This document shows, one piece after another, positions 37,706-46,871 of a stretch of 51,553 nt of DNA. The notes below the pieces were generated by a model. That model had not been told where the DNA came from. It was given only the letters and a program-made list of their open reading frames with translations, and did not search any database. Origin of the DNA: Bacteroidales bacterium (GTDB lineage: Bacteria > Bacteroidota > Bacteroidia > Bacteroidales > UBA932). The stretch lies in contig JAFYXO010000021.1 of the NCBI GenBank assembly GCA_017546125.1, positions 1-51,553 of the forward strand. The letters run 5' to 3'. Each line of letters opens with the position of its first letter. The stretch's first letter is position 1. Both the position numbers and the translations under genes were made by a program.

Positions 37706-38308
37706 ATGAAAAGAATAATTGCCATCCTTTTTGCAGTGGCTCTGCTAAGCGGATCTGCTTGGGGACAAAACAGTTCATCAAAGGTGGATCCTGATCAGAA
37801 GATAGCCCTGAAACTCAATGGTGCTGCCCTTCTGGGTATAGTAAATCCTGCTGTTGAGCTCAAAGTGCATGATAACTTCTCTGTACAGATGGATGGGATA
37901 GGTATCTTCTACCCATATGGCTTCCCAGGCACTGAGGCTCCGCTCAATCTTGGTGCTACATTTGTAGAGGCCCACTGGTATCCAAAAGCCACTTTTGACG
38001 GATTCTATACCGGGCTCAATGTCGGCTGGGGTGTATGGAGACTCTCGAAGTATCTTGTCCCCGCATACTGGGGTACATACCCGGACAGTTATCAGGTCGG
38101 GACAAACATTATGATGGGTCTTACATTGGGTTATCAGTTCTGCTTCGGCAAAAGATGGGCTGTGGATCTTGCATGGGGTCTCGGCTACTCTATCTCTGCA
38201 TATGAGGGTCACAGAAAATCTGACGGCTCCATGTATGTCGGATGGAACCACTCCGGCGAATGGCTCCCCGCCTACAAAGGGGCAATAAATATTGTCTACC
38301 GCTGGTAG
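37706..38308 (+). CDS. DUF3575-like outer-membrane protein
   Basis: A 200-residue exported protein with signal peptide (cleavage near SAWGQN). The mature part resembles the DUF3575 family of Bacteroidota: KIALKLNGAALLGIVNPAVELKVHDNFSVQMDGIG, a FVEAHWYPKA strand, YTGLNVGWGVWRLSKY and a final amphipathic strand ending YKGAINIVYRW. It is probably a small outer-membrane beta-barrel; the function is unknown. It lies 2 bp after the VanZ-like gene. Confidence 0.75.
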   Translation: MKRIIAILFAVALLSGSAWGQNSSSKVDPDQKIALKLNGAALLGIVNPAVELKVHDNFSVQMDGIGIFYPYGFPGTEAPLNLGATFVEAHWYPKATFDGFYTGLNVGWGVWRLSKYLVPAYWGTYPDSYQVGTNIMMGLTLGYQFCFGKRWAVDLAWGLGYSISAYEGHRKSDGSMYVGWNHSGEWLPAYKGAINIVYRW

Positions 38309-38316
38309 GATACCAA

Positions 38317-38444
38317 TAGCTCCGGAAGGAGTGTTCTCACTGACTTCCGGGCTACGCCCTTCATCCCCCCACCGCTTCGCGGCGGTCCCCCCCTCTAACT
38401 CCCCGAGGGTGGGTAGGTCAGTTCGAACACTCCTTCCGGAGCTA
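38317..38444. repeat. 128-bp palindromic element between convergent genes
   Basis: The arms TAGCTCCGGAAGGAGTGTTC (38317-38336) and GAACACTCCTTCCGGAGCTA (38425-38444) are perfect 20-bp inverted repeats. Inside lie a second inverted pair (CTGAC/GTCAG) and a tight hairpin ACCGC-TTCG-CGGCGGT. The element fills the gap between two convergent genes and may act as a bidirectional terminator. I see no second full copy in the window. Confidence 0.85.
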
Positions 38445-38467
38445 CTATTAACAGTCTCAGTTATAGA

Positions 38468-39613
38468 CTACCAGGTGAACAGATCGGCATTTGGGAATAG
38501 GCCGAAAAGACCACCGGTATGGATGAAGAGGATATTCTCACAGTCGGCTAGTTTGCCACCCTCTTTGATCTCATTCACTACACCATAAAGACCTTTGCCG
38601 GTATAGCAAGTATCGAAGATGATACCCTCCATTCTGGCCACTTTCTTGATAAACTCAAGCTCTTCCGGACGTGAAAGTGCATATCCTACACCCACATATT
38701 GGTCTACCATATCTATATCCTCGATCTTGAAATCGCAGTACTCTTTCCACTCCTGAAGTGATTTTCCTGCAGGGAGTTTGCCGAATTTATCCAGATATTC
38801 CACTGCATCGTGAGCCATAGGGGCGATTCTCTCCTGGAAGTAAAGATTGTCGTCGCAAACGCATACTCCAAGCACCTTCTTTCCGAGGCCGAGCACCCTG
38901 TTTGCAAGATTAAGACCTGCACAGGTTCCACCAGAACCTGTTGCGACAGCCACTGCATCAAATTTTACACCCAACTCTTTCTCTTGTTCCACGATCTCCT
39001 CCATTGCGCCGTAATAGCCGAGTGTACCTACAGCGTTTGATGCTCCTTCAGGAATAATATAAGGTGTGTAGCCCTGTTTCTTGTACTCCTCAGCAAGTTG
39101 TGCCATGATGGCATCACGGCTGTTGCTGTACTCTGATGGAGAGCAGAAATGGATGTCTGCACCGAAGAGACGGTCCATAAAATAGTTTCCTGCCACCTCA
39201 GGATTGATAAGGTCCTCACGTGGGCACTGTGGAGCAGGCTGTGCTGTACATGATTTGTCCTCAGGGTGTTTTGCAGGAAGAGTTTCTGCTGTATGGCCCG
39301 GTTTGTATGGCATGGTGATGGCATCTTTTGGTGAGATACGGAGAAGGACAGCCGATTTCATACCAAGACGTGTGGCAGATGTCACAGTGGCACGGCAGTG
39401 GTTTGACTGAATACCTCCGGTGGTGATTACAAGGTCACAACCAAGTTCCTTTGCTTCAGCAAGAGCATACTCGAGTTTACGCACTTTGTTGCCGGAAAGC
39501 TCAGCACCAGTCTCCTCATCGTGTTTGACATAAATATTTTTACCAAGTTTTGCTGACAAACGCTCCAGTTTGACAATCTTGGTAGGAAGATTTGCTAACG
39601 ATATTTTTTTCAT
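38468..39613 (-). CDS. D-cysteine desulfhydrase / ACC deaminase-family PLP enzyme
   Basis: A 381-residue PLP-dependent enzyme of the D-cysteine desulfhydrase / 1-aminocyclopropane-1-carboxylate deaminase family. The Schiff-base Lys is Lys43 in ELSGNKVRKLEYA, followed by TTGGIQSNHCRAT, the PEGASNAVGTLGYY segment and ATGSGGTCAGL. An insert of about 40 residues with two Cys (around residues 95-135, ...DKSCTAQPAPQC...) precedes GNYFMDRLFGA and is not part of the core fold. The likely reaction is D-cysteine to pyruvate, H2S and ammonia; D-amino-acid preference is a family guess. I use the ATG at 39613, since the longer frame runs through the promoter region. Confidence 0.88.
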   Translation of the reverse strand: MKKISLANLPTKIVKLERLSAKLGKNIYVKHDEETGAELSGNKVRKLEYALAEAKELGCDLVITTGGIQSNHCRATVTSATRLGMKSAVLLRISPKDAITMPYKPGHTAETLPAKHPEDKSCTAQPAPQCPREDLINPEVAGNYFMDRLFGADIHFCSPSEYSNSRDAIMAQLAEEYKKQGYTPYIIPEGASNAVGTLGYYGAMEEIVEQEKELGVKFDAVAVATGSGGTCAGLNLANRVLGLGKKVLGVCVCDDNLYFQERIAPMAHDAVEYLDKFGKLPAGKSLQEWKEYCDFKIEDIDMVDQYVGVGYALSRPEELEFIKKVARMEGIIFDTCYTGKGLYGVVNEIKEGGKLADCENILFIHTGGLFGLFPNADLFTW

Positions 39614-39637
39614 AATTTGTTGATTAAATATTCTAAG

Positions 39638-39645
39638 CAAAGATA
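39638..39645 (-). promoter_or_regulatory. Candidate -7 promoter box for the desulfhydrase gene
   Basis: TATCTTTG on the reverse strand is an exact TAnnTTTG match, 25 bp before the ATG at 39613. Confidence 0.5.
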
Positions 39646-39654
39646 CAAAATTTG

Positions 39655-39662
39655 TAAATTTG
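39655..39662 (+). promoter_or_regulatory. Candidate -7 promoter box for the amidase/golvesin gene
   Basis: TAAATTTG matches TAnnTTTG exactly and lies 39 bp before the ATG at 39701. It is divergent from the box at 39638-39645, so the 87-bp gap seems to carry two back-to-back promoters. Confidence 0.45.
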
Positions 39663-39700
39663 CAAGATGAACATGAGAAATTATAATCAACAATAAATCT

Positions 39701-42700
39701 ATGAAATTCAAACATCTTTTGGCGTTAGTATTGGCTATTTGCTTTACTGCTAATGCATTTGCCCAGAAAAAATCCCCCAAGAAACAGGAGATTGCTGTGG
39801 AGCAATTTACAGCTATTGCTGACTCGATCCACAGCTACCTCAGACCATTTGCTGTCGTAGGGGGCAATATCACTGTAGAGAATGTATACATCTACCCCGA
39901 AAAACAAATGGATATCCATTTCTCAAGGGTACTTGGAGATTACCCTATCAGAGACGTGGATGTGAAGGTTCTTTACTCTATCATCAAATCGCTGCTGCCT
40001 GAAGGTTATGAGGGTTACACCGTGACCGGCTACTCAAGCAAAAGCACATTCGAAGAGCTTTCATCCCCCTACTATTCAGGGAGAAAGAGCGCTACTGCCG
40101 CTGCTTCCAAAAAAGGGAAAACCCCTGTAGTCAACAAATGGGTATCAAGAATTGACCCCGAGTACACAGTATCCAAAGGTCTACAGAACAGTCATATTGC
40201 GATGTGGCAGAGCCACGGATGGTACTACGAGCAAAAGCTTATGCGCTGGGAGTGGCAGAGGGCACGTATCTTCCAGACAGTAGAGGACCTCTACACTCAG
40301 AGCTATGTGGTTCCATTCCTTGTTCCAATGTTGGAAAATGCAGGTGCATATGTTACAATGCCAAGGGAGAGGGATTTCCACAGCTTCGAACTTATCGTGG
40401 ACAATGATGCCGCCTCTACAAGCAGAACCGGCGGCAAATACTCTGAGACCGGCAATTGGGCTGAGGGCACTGCCCCTGCATTTGCCGATGCAAAAGAGAG
40501 CTACGAATATCAGGAGAATCCTTTCCAGATGGGTACCTCCCGTCAGGTAGCGGCAGTCAAAGGTGAAAAGGCTACCGCAACAGCTTCCTGGAGCACTCAT
40601 GTGGATGAGGATGGTGAGTATGCAGTGTATGTATCATATAGCACACTTCCAAACAGCACTGACTGTGCCCAATATAAAGTGAAATACGAAGGTGGTGAGC
40701 AATCATTCTCAGTAAACCAGACAATGGGTGGTGGCACATGGGTTTATGTCGGCAAGTTCCCATTCAAAGCCGGCAAAGAGTACTCTGTGGAGCTTTCAAA
40801 CAGCACCCCTAAAGGGAAAGTATACAGAGAGAAAACTGTCGTTTCAGCTGATGCTGTAAAAGTTGGTGGCGGTATGGGTAACATTGCCCGCAAACCATCC
40901 AAAGAGATCATCAGCAATATGCAGAGTGCCAAAGATCTTGACAACAACCCTATCGAGATGCCAGACTTCAATTATGTAAGCGAAGTGAGCGGCTACTCGA
41001 GGATCAGAGAGGGTGCACGCTACTGGCTCCAATGGGCAGGTTTCTCAGACACCATCTACTCTCCAAACAAGAATATGAACGACTACAATGACGACTATAT
41101 GTCACGTGGTCGTTGGGTAAATGTCCTGTCAGGCGGATCAAAGGTAAACCCTAAGGAGAAAGGTTACAATGTTCCATTGGACCTGTCAATGGCATTCCAT
41201 ACAGACGCCGGTACCACTATGGATGATGAGATGATCGGTACCCTATCCATCTATACCCGCTTCTCAAACAACAAGGATGTATTCCCTACAGGTGAATCGA
41301 GAATGGCCAACCGCGAATTGGCAGACCTTATCCAGACCCAAATTGTGGACGATGTCAGGGCTCTGTACGAGGAGAATTGGCCAAGAAGGGGTCTATGGGA
41401 CCGCTCTTACAACGAATCAAGAACACCGGAGATTCCATCCATGCTTCTCGAGTTCCTGTCTCACCAAAACCTGGCAGACATGAGATATGGAAATGATCCA
41501 AGATTCCGCTTCTCAGTAAGCCGTGCCATCTACAAAGCAATGCTCCGCTTCCAGGCCGGCAGATATGGTTTCGAATATGTAGTACAACCTCTCCCTGTAG
41601 AGTCATTTGCAGCTGTATTGGTTGACAACAATAACAACAAGCCTTCTGTAAAACTGTCATGGAATGGCGTGGAAGATCCACTTGAGCCTACTGCTACCCC
41701 TACCGGATATGTGGTATACTACTCTAAAGAGGGTGGTGAGTCAGGTTATAAAGTGGTTGGTCCTAAAGATGGAACATCATTGACTATGGAGATCGATCCT
41801 GATGCGGTATACAGTTTCAAAGTGGTGGCTACCAACGCAGGTGGCGCCAGCTTCCCTTCAGAGGAACTATCTGTAGGTACTACTGCTGACTGGAAAAACA
41901 ACTACACTGTACTTGTGATGAACGGTTTTGACAGAGTATCAGCTGCAGCTTCTTTCGCAACCAAAGACTCCACAAGGGGTGGTTTTGACAACTTCCTTGA
42001 CAGCGGAGTTCCATTTATGAATGATTACTCATACATCGGTGCACAACACGAATACCGCAGACATATCCCTTGGATGGATGATGATGCTCCAGGATTCGGT
42101 GCATCATACACCAACTATGAGGACAAAGTGATAGCCGGAAATACATTTGACTATCCTCGCAAACACGGTAAATCTATCCTTAAAGCTGGTTTCAACTATG
42201 TATCAGCGAGCAGATCTGCTGTGGCAAACGGCACTGTATCTCTATGCGACTACCCTGTTGTGGATATGATTATGGGTAAACAAGTGAAGACTCAGATGGG
42301 TCGTGACGGTGCAAACAAAGCACAGTTCGAAGTATTTACCCCTCTACTTCAGAAACAGATCACCAAATATTGCCAAAACGGTGGCCGTCTCCTTATCTCA
42401 GGTTCATATGTGGCATCTGACATCTGGGACAACCTTCTGGACAATGAACCAAGCCGCCCTTCACATACTGGAGAAGTGAAAGATATCGTCAAATCACTCC
42501 AGAAGACATCTTCTGATCTTCAGGAGCTTTTGAACACCATTCATGCAGAATACACTCAAGTTCAAAAATCAAACGAGTCTCTTGGTTTCAACTACTACAA
42601 ATATGACGAAGAGGCTGTAAGAAAGATTACCGAGACTATCGACCTTAGCAACAAATACATCGATTCTATCGGTTCTACCCTTGCAGTAACCAACAAAGAC

Positions 42701-43114
42701 CTTAAGGCATTCGAGAAAGGGACCGATGCTGACGAACGCTCTAAGAGCTTTGCTGAAGAGGTGCTCAAATTCCGTTGGATGACCCACTACGCTTCATCTA
42801 CAGGTAAGGTTAAGATGGCTCAGAATCCACTTGGAGTAGGTTACAACAAGATCCCTTCAAACGTGTACTCATTCAACACCAGACCTAACTCTAAAGTATA
42901 CTCTGTAGAGTCTCCTGACGGACTTGTCCCTGTAGGATCAAATGCATGGACCATCTTCCGCTATGCAGACAACAACATCTCTGCAGGTGTGGCTTACAAA
43001 GGTGCTGATTACCGTTGTGTAACCCTTGGTTTCCCTATCGAAACTTTGGAGACAGAGGAGCAGATTGACGCCATCCTTGCAGACATCCTCAAATTCCTAA
43101 CCGCTGAGGAGTAG
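39701..43114 (+). CDS. Exported amidase-fold protein with golvesin-like and FN3 domains
   Basis: A 1137-residue secreted protein of a type often labelled golvesin C-terminal-like or 'xanthan lyase' in Bacteroidales. After a signal peptide (residues 1-21, ANAFAQ) comes an N-terminal domain. A zinc amidase-like core follows: His172 in MWQSHGWYYE, then after an inserted beta-rich golvesin-like domain (about 285-390) His500 in MAFHTDAGT and Glu584 in MLLEFLSHQN. This order fits N-acetylmuramoyl-L-alanine amidase (Amidase_3) residues split by an insertion. An FN3-like domain follows (about 640-735, TPTGYVVYYS), then a large C-terminal domain with a helical stretch (residues 925-1020). The substrate, peptidoglycan or other glycan, is not proven. 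Confidence 0.8.
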   Translation: MKFKHLLALVLAICFTANAFAQKKSPKKQEIAVEQFTAIADSIHSYLRPFAVVGGNITVENVYIYPEKQMDIHFSRVLGDYPIRDVDVKVLYSIIKSLLPEGYEGYTVTGYSSKSTFEELSSPYYSGRKSATAAASKKGKTPVVNKWVSRIDPEYTVSKGLQNSHIAMWQSHGWYYEQKLMRWEWQRARIFQTVEDLYTQSYVVPFLVPMLENAGAYVTMPRERDFHSFELIVDNDAASTSRTGGKYSETGNWAEGTAPAFADAKESYEYQENPFQMGTSRQVAAVKGEKATATASWSTHVDEDGEYAVYVSYSTLPNSTDCAQYKVKYEGGEQSFSVNQTMGGGTWVYVGKFPFKAGKEYSVELSNSTPKGKVYREKTVVSADAVKVGGGMGNIARKPSKEIISNMQSAKDLDNNPIEMPDFNYVSEVSGYSRIREGARYWLQWAGFSDTIYSPNKNMNDYNDDYMSRGRWVNVLSGGSKVNPKEKGYNVPLDLSMAFHTDAGTTMDDEMIGTLSIYTRFSNNKDVFPTGESRMANRELADLIQTQIVDDVRALYEENWPRRGLWDRSYNESRTPEIPSMLLEFLSHQNLADMRYGNDPRFRFSVSRAIYKAMLRFQAGRYGFEYVVQPLPVESFAAVLVDNNNNKPSVKLSWNGVEDPLEPTATPTGYVVYYSKEGGESGYKVVGPKDGTSLTMEIDPDAVYSFKVVATNAGGASFPSEELSVGTTADWKNNYTVLVMNGFDRVSAAASFATKDSTRGGFDNFLDSGVPFMNDYSYIGAQHEYRRHIPWMDDDAPGFGASYTNYEDKVIAGNTFDYPRKHGKSILKAGFNYVSASRSAVANGTVSLCDYPVVDMIMGKQVKTQMGRDGANKAQFEVFTPLLQKQITKYCQNGGRLLISGSYVASDIWDNLLDNEPSRPSHTGEVKDIVKSLQKTSSDLQELLNTIHAEYTQVQKSNESLGFNYYKYDEEAVRKITETIDLSNKYIDSIGSTLAVTNKDLKAFEKGTDADERSKSFAEEVLKFRWMTHYASSTGKVKMAQNPLGVGYNKIPSNVYSFNTRPNSKVYSVESPDGLVPVGSNAWTIFRYADNNISAGVAYKGADYRCVTLGFPIETLETEEQIDAILADILKFLTAEE

Positions 43115-43151
43115 TCGCTGCGACAATTTGTCAGTAAACGGACATTGGTAT

Positions 43152-43190
43152 AAAAATTGCCGGTTTGCATATCGCAAATCGGCAATTTTT
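43152..43190 (+). terminator. Strong hairpin with T run just before htpG
   Basis: AAAAATTGCCGGTTTGC (43152-43168) pairs with GCAAATCGGCAATTTTT (43174-43190) over 17 bp with one G-T wobble and a 5-nt loop. It ends in a T run. It lies 38 bp after the amidase gene's stop and 14 bp before the htpG ATG. It reads as a terminator, but no promoter fits downstream of it. Confidence 0.8.
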
Positions 43191-43204
43191 AAATTATATA
43201 TACT

Positions 43205-45259
43205 ATGCAAAAAGGTACAATTGGTGTAACTACCGAGAATATTTTTCCGGTTATCAAAAAATTTCTTTACTCTGACCACGAGATCTTCCTTAGAGAGCTT
43301 GTAGCAAACGCAGTGGATGCTTCCCAAAAGATGAAAACCTTGGCCAACAATGGCGAATTCAAAGGTGAACTTGGAGATATGACCATCCACGTCGATCTTG
43401 ACGAAAAGAAAAAGATCCTTACCATCACCGACCGCGGTATCGGTATGACAGCCGAAGAGGTGGACAAATATATCAACCAGATCGCTTTCTCAAGTGCAGG
43501 TGAATTCCTTGAGAAATATAAAGACCAGAGCATTATCGGCCACTTCGGTCTTGGTTTCTACTCGGCGTTTATGGTTGCCAAAAAGGTGACAATCGACACA
43601 CTTTCCTGGAAAGATGGTGCTGAGGCTGTGAAATGGGAGTGCAGTGGCGACCCTGAGCACAAAATGTCAGCCGGTAAAAAGGCTGAAAGAGGTACCACCA
43701 TTACCCTATACATTTCTGATGAGGAGGGTGATGCTGAGTTTACCCAAAAATCACGCATCCAGGAGCTTATGAACAAATATTGCAAGTTTATGCCTGTATC
43801 TATTGCTTTTGGCAAGGAGCAGGAGTGGGACAGCAAGAAGAGCGAGTATGTGGACACCGACAAAGATAAAATCGTAAACGGCACCACACCTATCTGGACA
43901 CTCAAACCATCTGAGCTTAAGGAAGAGGATTACATGAAGTTCTATCGTGAACTTTACCCCATGCAAGAGGAGCCTCTTTTCTACATTCACTTGAATGTGG
44001 ACTATCCTTTCAATTTGACAGGTGTCCTTTATTTCCCTAAGATCAAAGAGAAAATGGATGTTAGCCGCAATAAGATCCAGCTTTTCTGCAATCAGATGTT
44101 CGTAACCGACTCTGTGGAAAATATCGTTCCAGACTTCCTTACACTTCTTCACGGTGTTATCGACTCACCTGATATTCCTCTAAACGTATCAAGAAGCTAT
44201 CTTCAGGCAGATGCTGAGGTTAAGAAGATCTCTACCTACATCACCAAAAAAGTGGCTGACAGACTTGAGGAGATCTACAAGAAAGAGCGCAAAAACTTCG
44301 AGGACAAATGGGACAATCTCAAACTCTTCATTGAGTACGGTATGCTTACAGAGGACAAATTCTGCGAAAGGGCTATGAAGTTTGCCCTTCTTAAGAATAC
44401 CGACGGCAAGTTCTTCAATTATGAAGACTACCGCAAGGCTGTAGAGGGTGAGCAGACCAACAAAGACAAGAAGGTGGTTTATTTGTATGCCACTGACACC
44501 GTGGAGCAATACTCATACATTGAGGCTGCCAAAGCCAAAGGTTATGATGTTCTCCTTTTTGACTGCCATCTGGACTCCCATTTTGTGAATCTGCTTGAGA
44601 GCAAGCTATCTGACACCACATTTGCACGTGTGGATGCAGACACTATTGACAAGCTTATCCAAAAAGAGGATGTGGAGAAACCTACCCTTTCTGAGACAGA
44701 GCAGACAGACCTTTCAAATATCTTCCAGACAGTTCTCCCTGCCGGAAACAACTACTATGTTCAGGCAGAGAACCTTGGTGAGAACAGCTCCCCTATCCTT
44801 ATCACTCAGAGCGAGTTTATGCGCCGCTATCGTGAAATGTCTTCACTTGGCGGTGGTATGAATTTCTACGGTGAGATGCCTGAATCATACAATGTCGTGG
44901 TAAATATGGAGCATCCACTTATCAAGAGGGTTCTTGAGGCAAAAGGTGCTGCTACAGCCGACAAAGTTACCGCTTGGGATGCCACCCGTGCCGAGCTTAA
45001 AGATGCCGTTGCGAAGATTGACGAAGCTAACAAGGATAAGAAGTACGATGAGATCCCTACCGCTGACAAAGACGAGAAAGAGAGACTCAATAAAGAGCTT
45101 GAGACCCTTGCCGCTACCCGTAAAGAGTCTATGGAGGAGTTTGCCAAAGGTAATACCCTTCTGAAACAGGTTACCGATCTTGCCCTCCTGGCCAACAATA
45201 TGCTTAAAGGGAAAGAGCTCAGTGACTTCATCAAGAGAAGTACAGAAGTTCTGATGTAA
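43205..45259 (+). CDS. htpG: Molecular chaperone HtpG (Hsp90)
   Basis: A 684-residue Hsp90-family chaperone. The ATP-binding GHKL motifs are present: ELVANAVDAS (Glu/Asn box), TDRGIGM (DxGxG), SSAGEFLEKYK and GHFGLGFYSAFMV (lid and GxxG). The middle domain has the catalytic Arg region NVSRSYLQADAEVKKI and LNVDYPFNLTGVLYFP, and the C-terminal dimerisation domain completes the length. A Lys/Glu-rich stretch near residues 605-640 (DEANKDKKYDEIP) is typical of Bacteroidota forms. Its ATG is just downstream of a strong hairpin, which raises questions about its transcription. Confidence 0.96.
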   Translation: MQKGTIGVTTENIFPVIKKFLYSDHEIFLRELVANAVDASQKMKTLANNGEFKGELGDMTIHVDLDEKKKILTITDRGIGMTAEEVDKYINQIAFSSAGEFLEKYKDQSIIGHFGLGFYSAFMVAKKVTIDTLSWKDGAEAVKWECSGDPEHKMSAGKKAERGTTITLYISDEEGDAEFTQKSRIQELMNKYCKFMPVSIAFGKEQEWDSKKSEYVDTDKDKIVNGTTPIWTLKPSELKEEDYMKFYRELYPMQEEPLFYIHLNVDYPFNLTGVLYFPKIKEKMDVSRNKIQLFCNQMFVTDSVENIVPDFLTLLHGVIDSPDIPLNVSRSYLQADAEVKKISTYITKKVADRLEEIYKKERKNFEDKWDNLKLFIEYGMLTEDKFCERAMKFALLKNTDGKFFNYEDYRKAVEGEQTNKDKKVVYLYATDTVEQYSYIEAAKAKGYDVLLFDCHLDSHFVNLLESKLSDTTFARVDADTIDKLIQKEDVEKPTLSETEQTDLSNIFQTVLPAGNNYYVQAENLGENSSPILITQSEFMRRYREMSSLGGGMNFYGEMPESYNVVVNMEHPLIKRVLEAKGAATADKVTAWDATRAELKDAVAKIDEANKDKKYDEIPTADKDEKERLNKELETLAATRKESMEEFAKGNTLLKQVTDLALLANNMLKGKELSDFIKRSTEVLM

Positions 45260-45311
45260 TACCGGTCCCTATAGGGCGCCCAATGCCCCACAGGTCCAGA
45301 CCGCATTATCT

Positions 45312-45400
45312 GAACGGGCACAGAATCATACGATTTCGTGCCCGTTCTGCATTTCCAGCACACTTTGGGCACAGAAACACCACTTTTCGTGCCCGTTTTT
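45312..45400 (+). repeat. 51-bp hairpin repeat array, left part (2 units)
   Basis: Hairpins of the form GGGCAC-N16-GTGCCC start at 45316 and 45367, exactly 51 bp apart. The first has a 10-bp outer stem (GAACGGGCAC/GTGCCCGTTC). The linker between hairpins contains TTTCCAGCACACTTT, which recurs in all the arrays. Confidence 0.88.
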
Positions 45401-45655
45401 ATGGGAGTTGTTTTGGCGGTGATCGGAGGTCAGTTCTTCAGGCGTTCGCTATGCTCACTCCCACCACCGCTTTCGCGGCTGCTCGCTGTGAACACTCACA
45501 GAGTGTTCACCAATCGCTCACGACCCCGCTATCAAGCGCGGGTGCTTAGGCCTTCAGAACCTGATCCTCCAAATCACCTTCAGCCTCTCTATTTTAGACA
45601 CCATCCTCACCAAAATATCTGACACTGATCCCGTTTCACATTTCCAACACACATT
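45401..45655. other. Spacer between the repeat arrays upstream of RAYT-like copy 2
   Basis: No gene is visible. It contains G+C-rich small palindromes, the clearest being GTGAACACTC / GAGTGTTCAC (45488-45497 and 45501-45510, perfect 10 bp). A second is CCCCGC / GCGCGGG. ORFs here run through palindromes only. Confidence 0.6.
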
Positions 45656-45845
45656 GAGCACAGAATCACCTCTATTCACGCCCAATCACATTCATACCGG
45701 AAGTTTGGGCATAAAATGACCGTATTTCGTGCCCGTTTACCTTTCCGCAGGCACTTCGGGCACAGATTCGGCCTTTTTCGTGCCCGTTCTGAATCTCCAG
45801 CACACTTTGGGCACAAAAAAGCCACTTTTCGTGCCCGTTCAAATT
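45656..45845 (+). repeat. 51-bp hairpin repeat array, second part (4 units)
   Basis: Hairpins start at 45656 (degenerate), 45707, 45758 and 45809, each 51 bp apart. Inner bases vary while the GGGCAC/GTGCCC stem and the CACTT linker word persist. The array ends directly before the promoter of the RAYT-like gene at 45904. Confidence 0.88.
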
Positions 45846-45849
45846 TTTA

Positions 45850-45881
45850 ATTGCACATGAGAAGTAAAGTACATATCTTTG
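45850..45881 (+). promoter_or_regulatory. Promoter of the RAYT-like gene, copy 2
   Basis: ATTG (45850-45853) and TATCTTTG (45874-45881) fit the Bacteroidota -33/-7 consensus with a 20-nt spacer. The ATG follows 22 bp after the -7 box. Confidence 0.65.
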
Positions 45882-45903
45882 ATATAACAAAACTTATGAA
45901 GAT

Positions 45904-46842
45904 ATGACGGGAGGGAAAGCAAAAAGTTTTAGAGAGCTGGAGCAAGAGTGTGAATCTTTATTTTTATGCCAGGGTCCTATCTGGCACCTATATACTCCGG
46001 GTGACTCTACAAATCTGTTATTCAGAAATAGCGAAGACTTCATTGCCGGCATGAACATAATGGCATTCAGTGCACTTGACTATCCACAGCTACGCTATTT
46101 TACATTTGAATTGATGAACAATCATCTTCATGCTGTCATTGCCGGAGAAAAAGAGGTGATCCTTCAATTTTTTAATAATTTCAAAAAGAGACTCTCCAGA
46201 TACCTTCTTTCAAAAGAGATATATGTGGATGTCCTCTCTACTGAGCCATCTTTGAAACCAGTTCTGGATTTGAAGTCCTTATGTACTCTCATATTATATG
46301 TCAACCGAAACGGATATGTTGTCAATTCTAACGTAACACCTTTCTCTTATCCATGGGGGGCCAACATGTACTTCTTCAACCCTATTACACGAAATCAAAA
46401 CCGTCAATATTTCTCAGATCTGAAAGTAAAAGAGAGAAGAAGAATCTGCAGAAGCCATAAGTGCGATTATCCGGACTCCATATATTTGACCAGTGGTTAT
46501 ATCTCCCCTCTGTGCTACTGTGACATCGATACTGCCGAAAAATTCTTTCGCAATGCACACCACTATATGTCTATGATAACTAAAGGTATTGAATCATATT
46601 CAGAGATAGCCAAAGGGTTGGGTGACAAAACATTCCTCAGTGATGATGAGATGTATTCTACTGCCACAGGCATAAGCATGAAAAAGTATAACAAGCTGAA
46701 ACTTACTGAATTATCAAATCAGGAAAGAATAGAAATAGCCAAAACTCTTCATTTTGACTACTATGCGTCAAACAAGCAGATAAGTAGAATTCTGAAGCTT
46801 GATATATATTCCGTAGAGTCAATATTCCCTAAAGCCAAATAA
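45904..46842 (+). CDS. RAYT-like Y1 (IS200-type) transposase, copy 2
   Basis: A 312-residue REP-associated tyrosine transposase-like protein. The HUH motif is His74-Leu-His76 in LMNNHLHAVI, and the likely catalytic residue is Tyr100 in FKKRLSRYLLS, 24 residues further. A LILYVNRNGYVVNSNVTPFSYPWG segment matches the YxxxN and downstream region of the family. The C-terminal about 45 residues look like a helix-turn-helix (RIEIAKTLHFDYYASNKQISRILKLD). It shares its layout with copy 1 at 14529 but the two are clearly diverged. Arrays of 51-bp hairpins end 60 bp upstream, matching how RAYT genes sit next to their REP substrates. It is probably a domesticated single-copy transposase. Confidence 0.85.
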   Translation: MTGGKAKSFRELEQECESLFLCQGPIWHLYTPGDSTNLLFRNSEDFIAGMNIMAFSALDYPQLRYFTFELMNNHLHAVIAGEKEVILQFFNNFKKRLSRYLLSKEIYVDVLSTEPSLKPVLDLKSLCTLILYVNRNGYVVNSNVTPFSYPWGANMYFFNPITRNQNRQYFSDLKVKERRRICRSHKCDYPDSIYLTSGYISPLCYCDIDTAEKFFRNAHHYMSMITKGIESYSEIAKGLGDKTFLSDDEMYSTATGISMKKYNKLKLTELSNQERIEIAKTLHFDYYASNKQISRILKLDIYSVESIFPKAK

Positions 46843-46871
46843 AAAATTTATCAAATTTCTTTGATTTTTTA

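Noticed and set aside
38292-38588. Small ORF overlapping the end of the DUF3575-like gene
   Set aside because: It is produced by the palindromic element and the antisense of the desulfhydrase gene.
45283-45622. Two overlapping ORFs between htpG and the RAYT-like gene
   Set aside because: They run through the 51-bp repeats and G+C-rich palindromes, with biased His/Pro/Arg composition and no domain.
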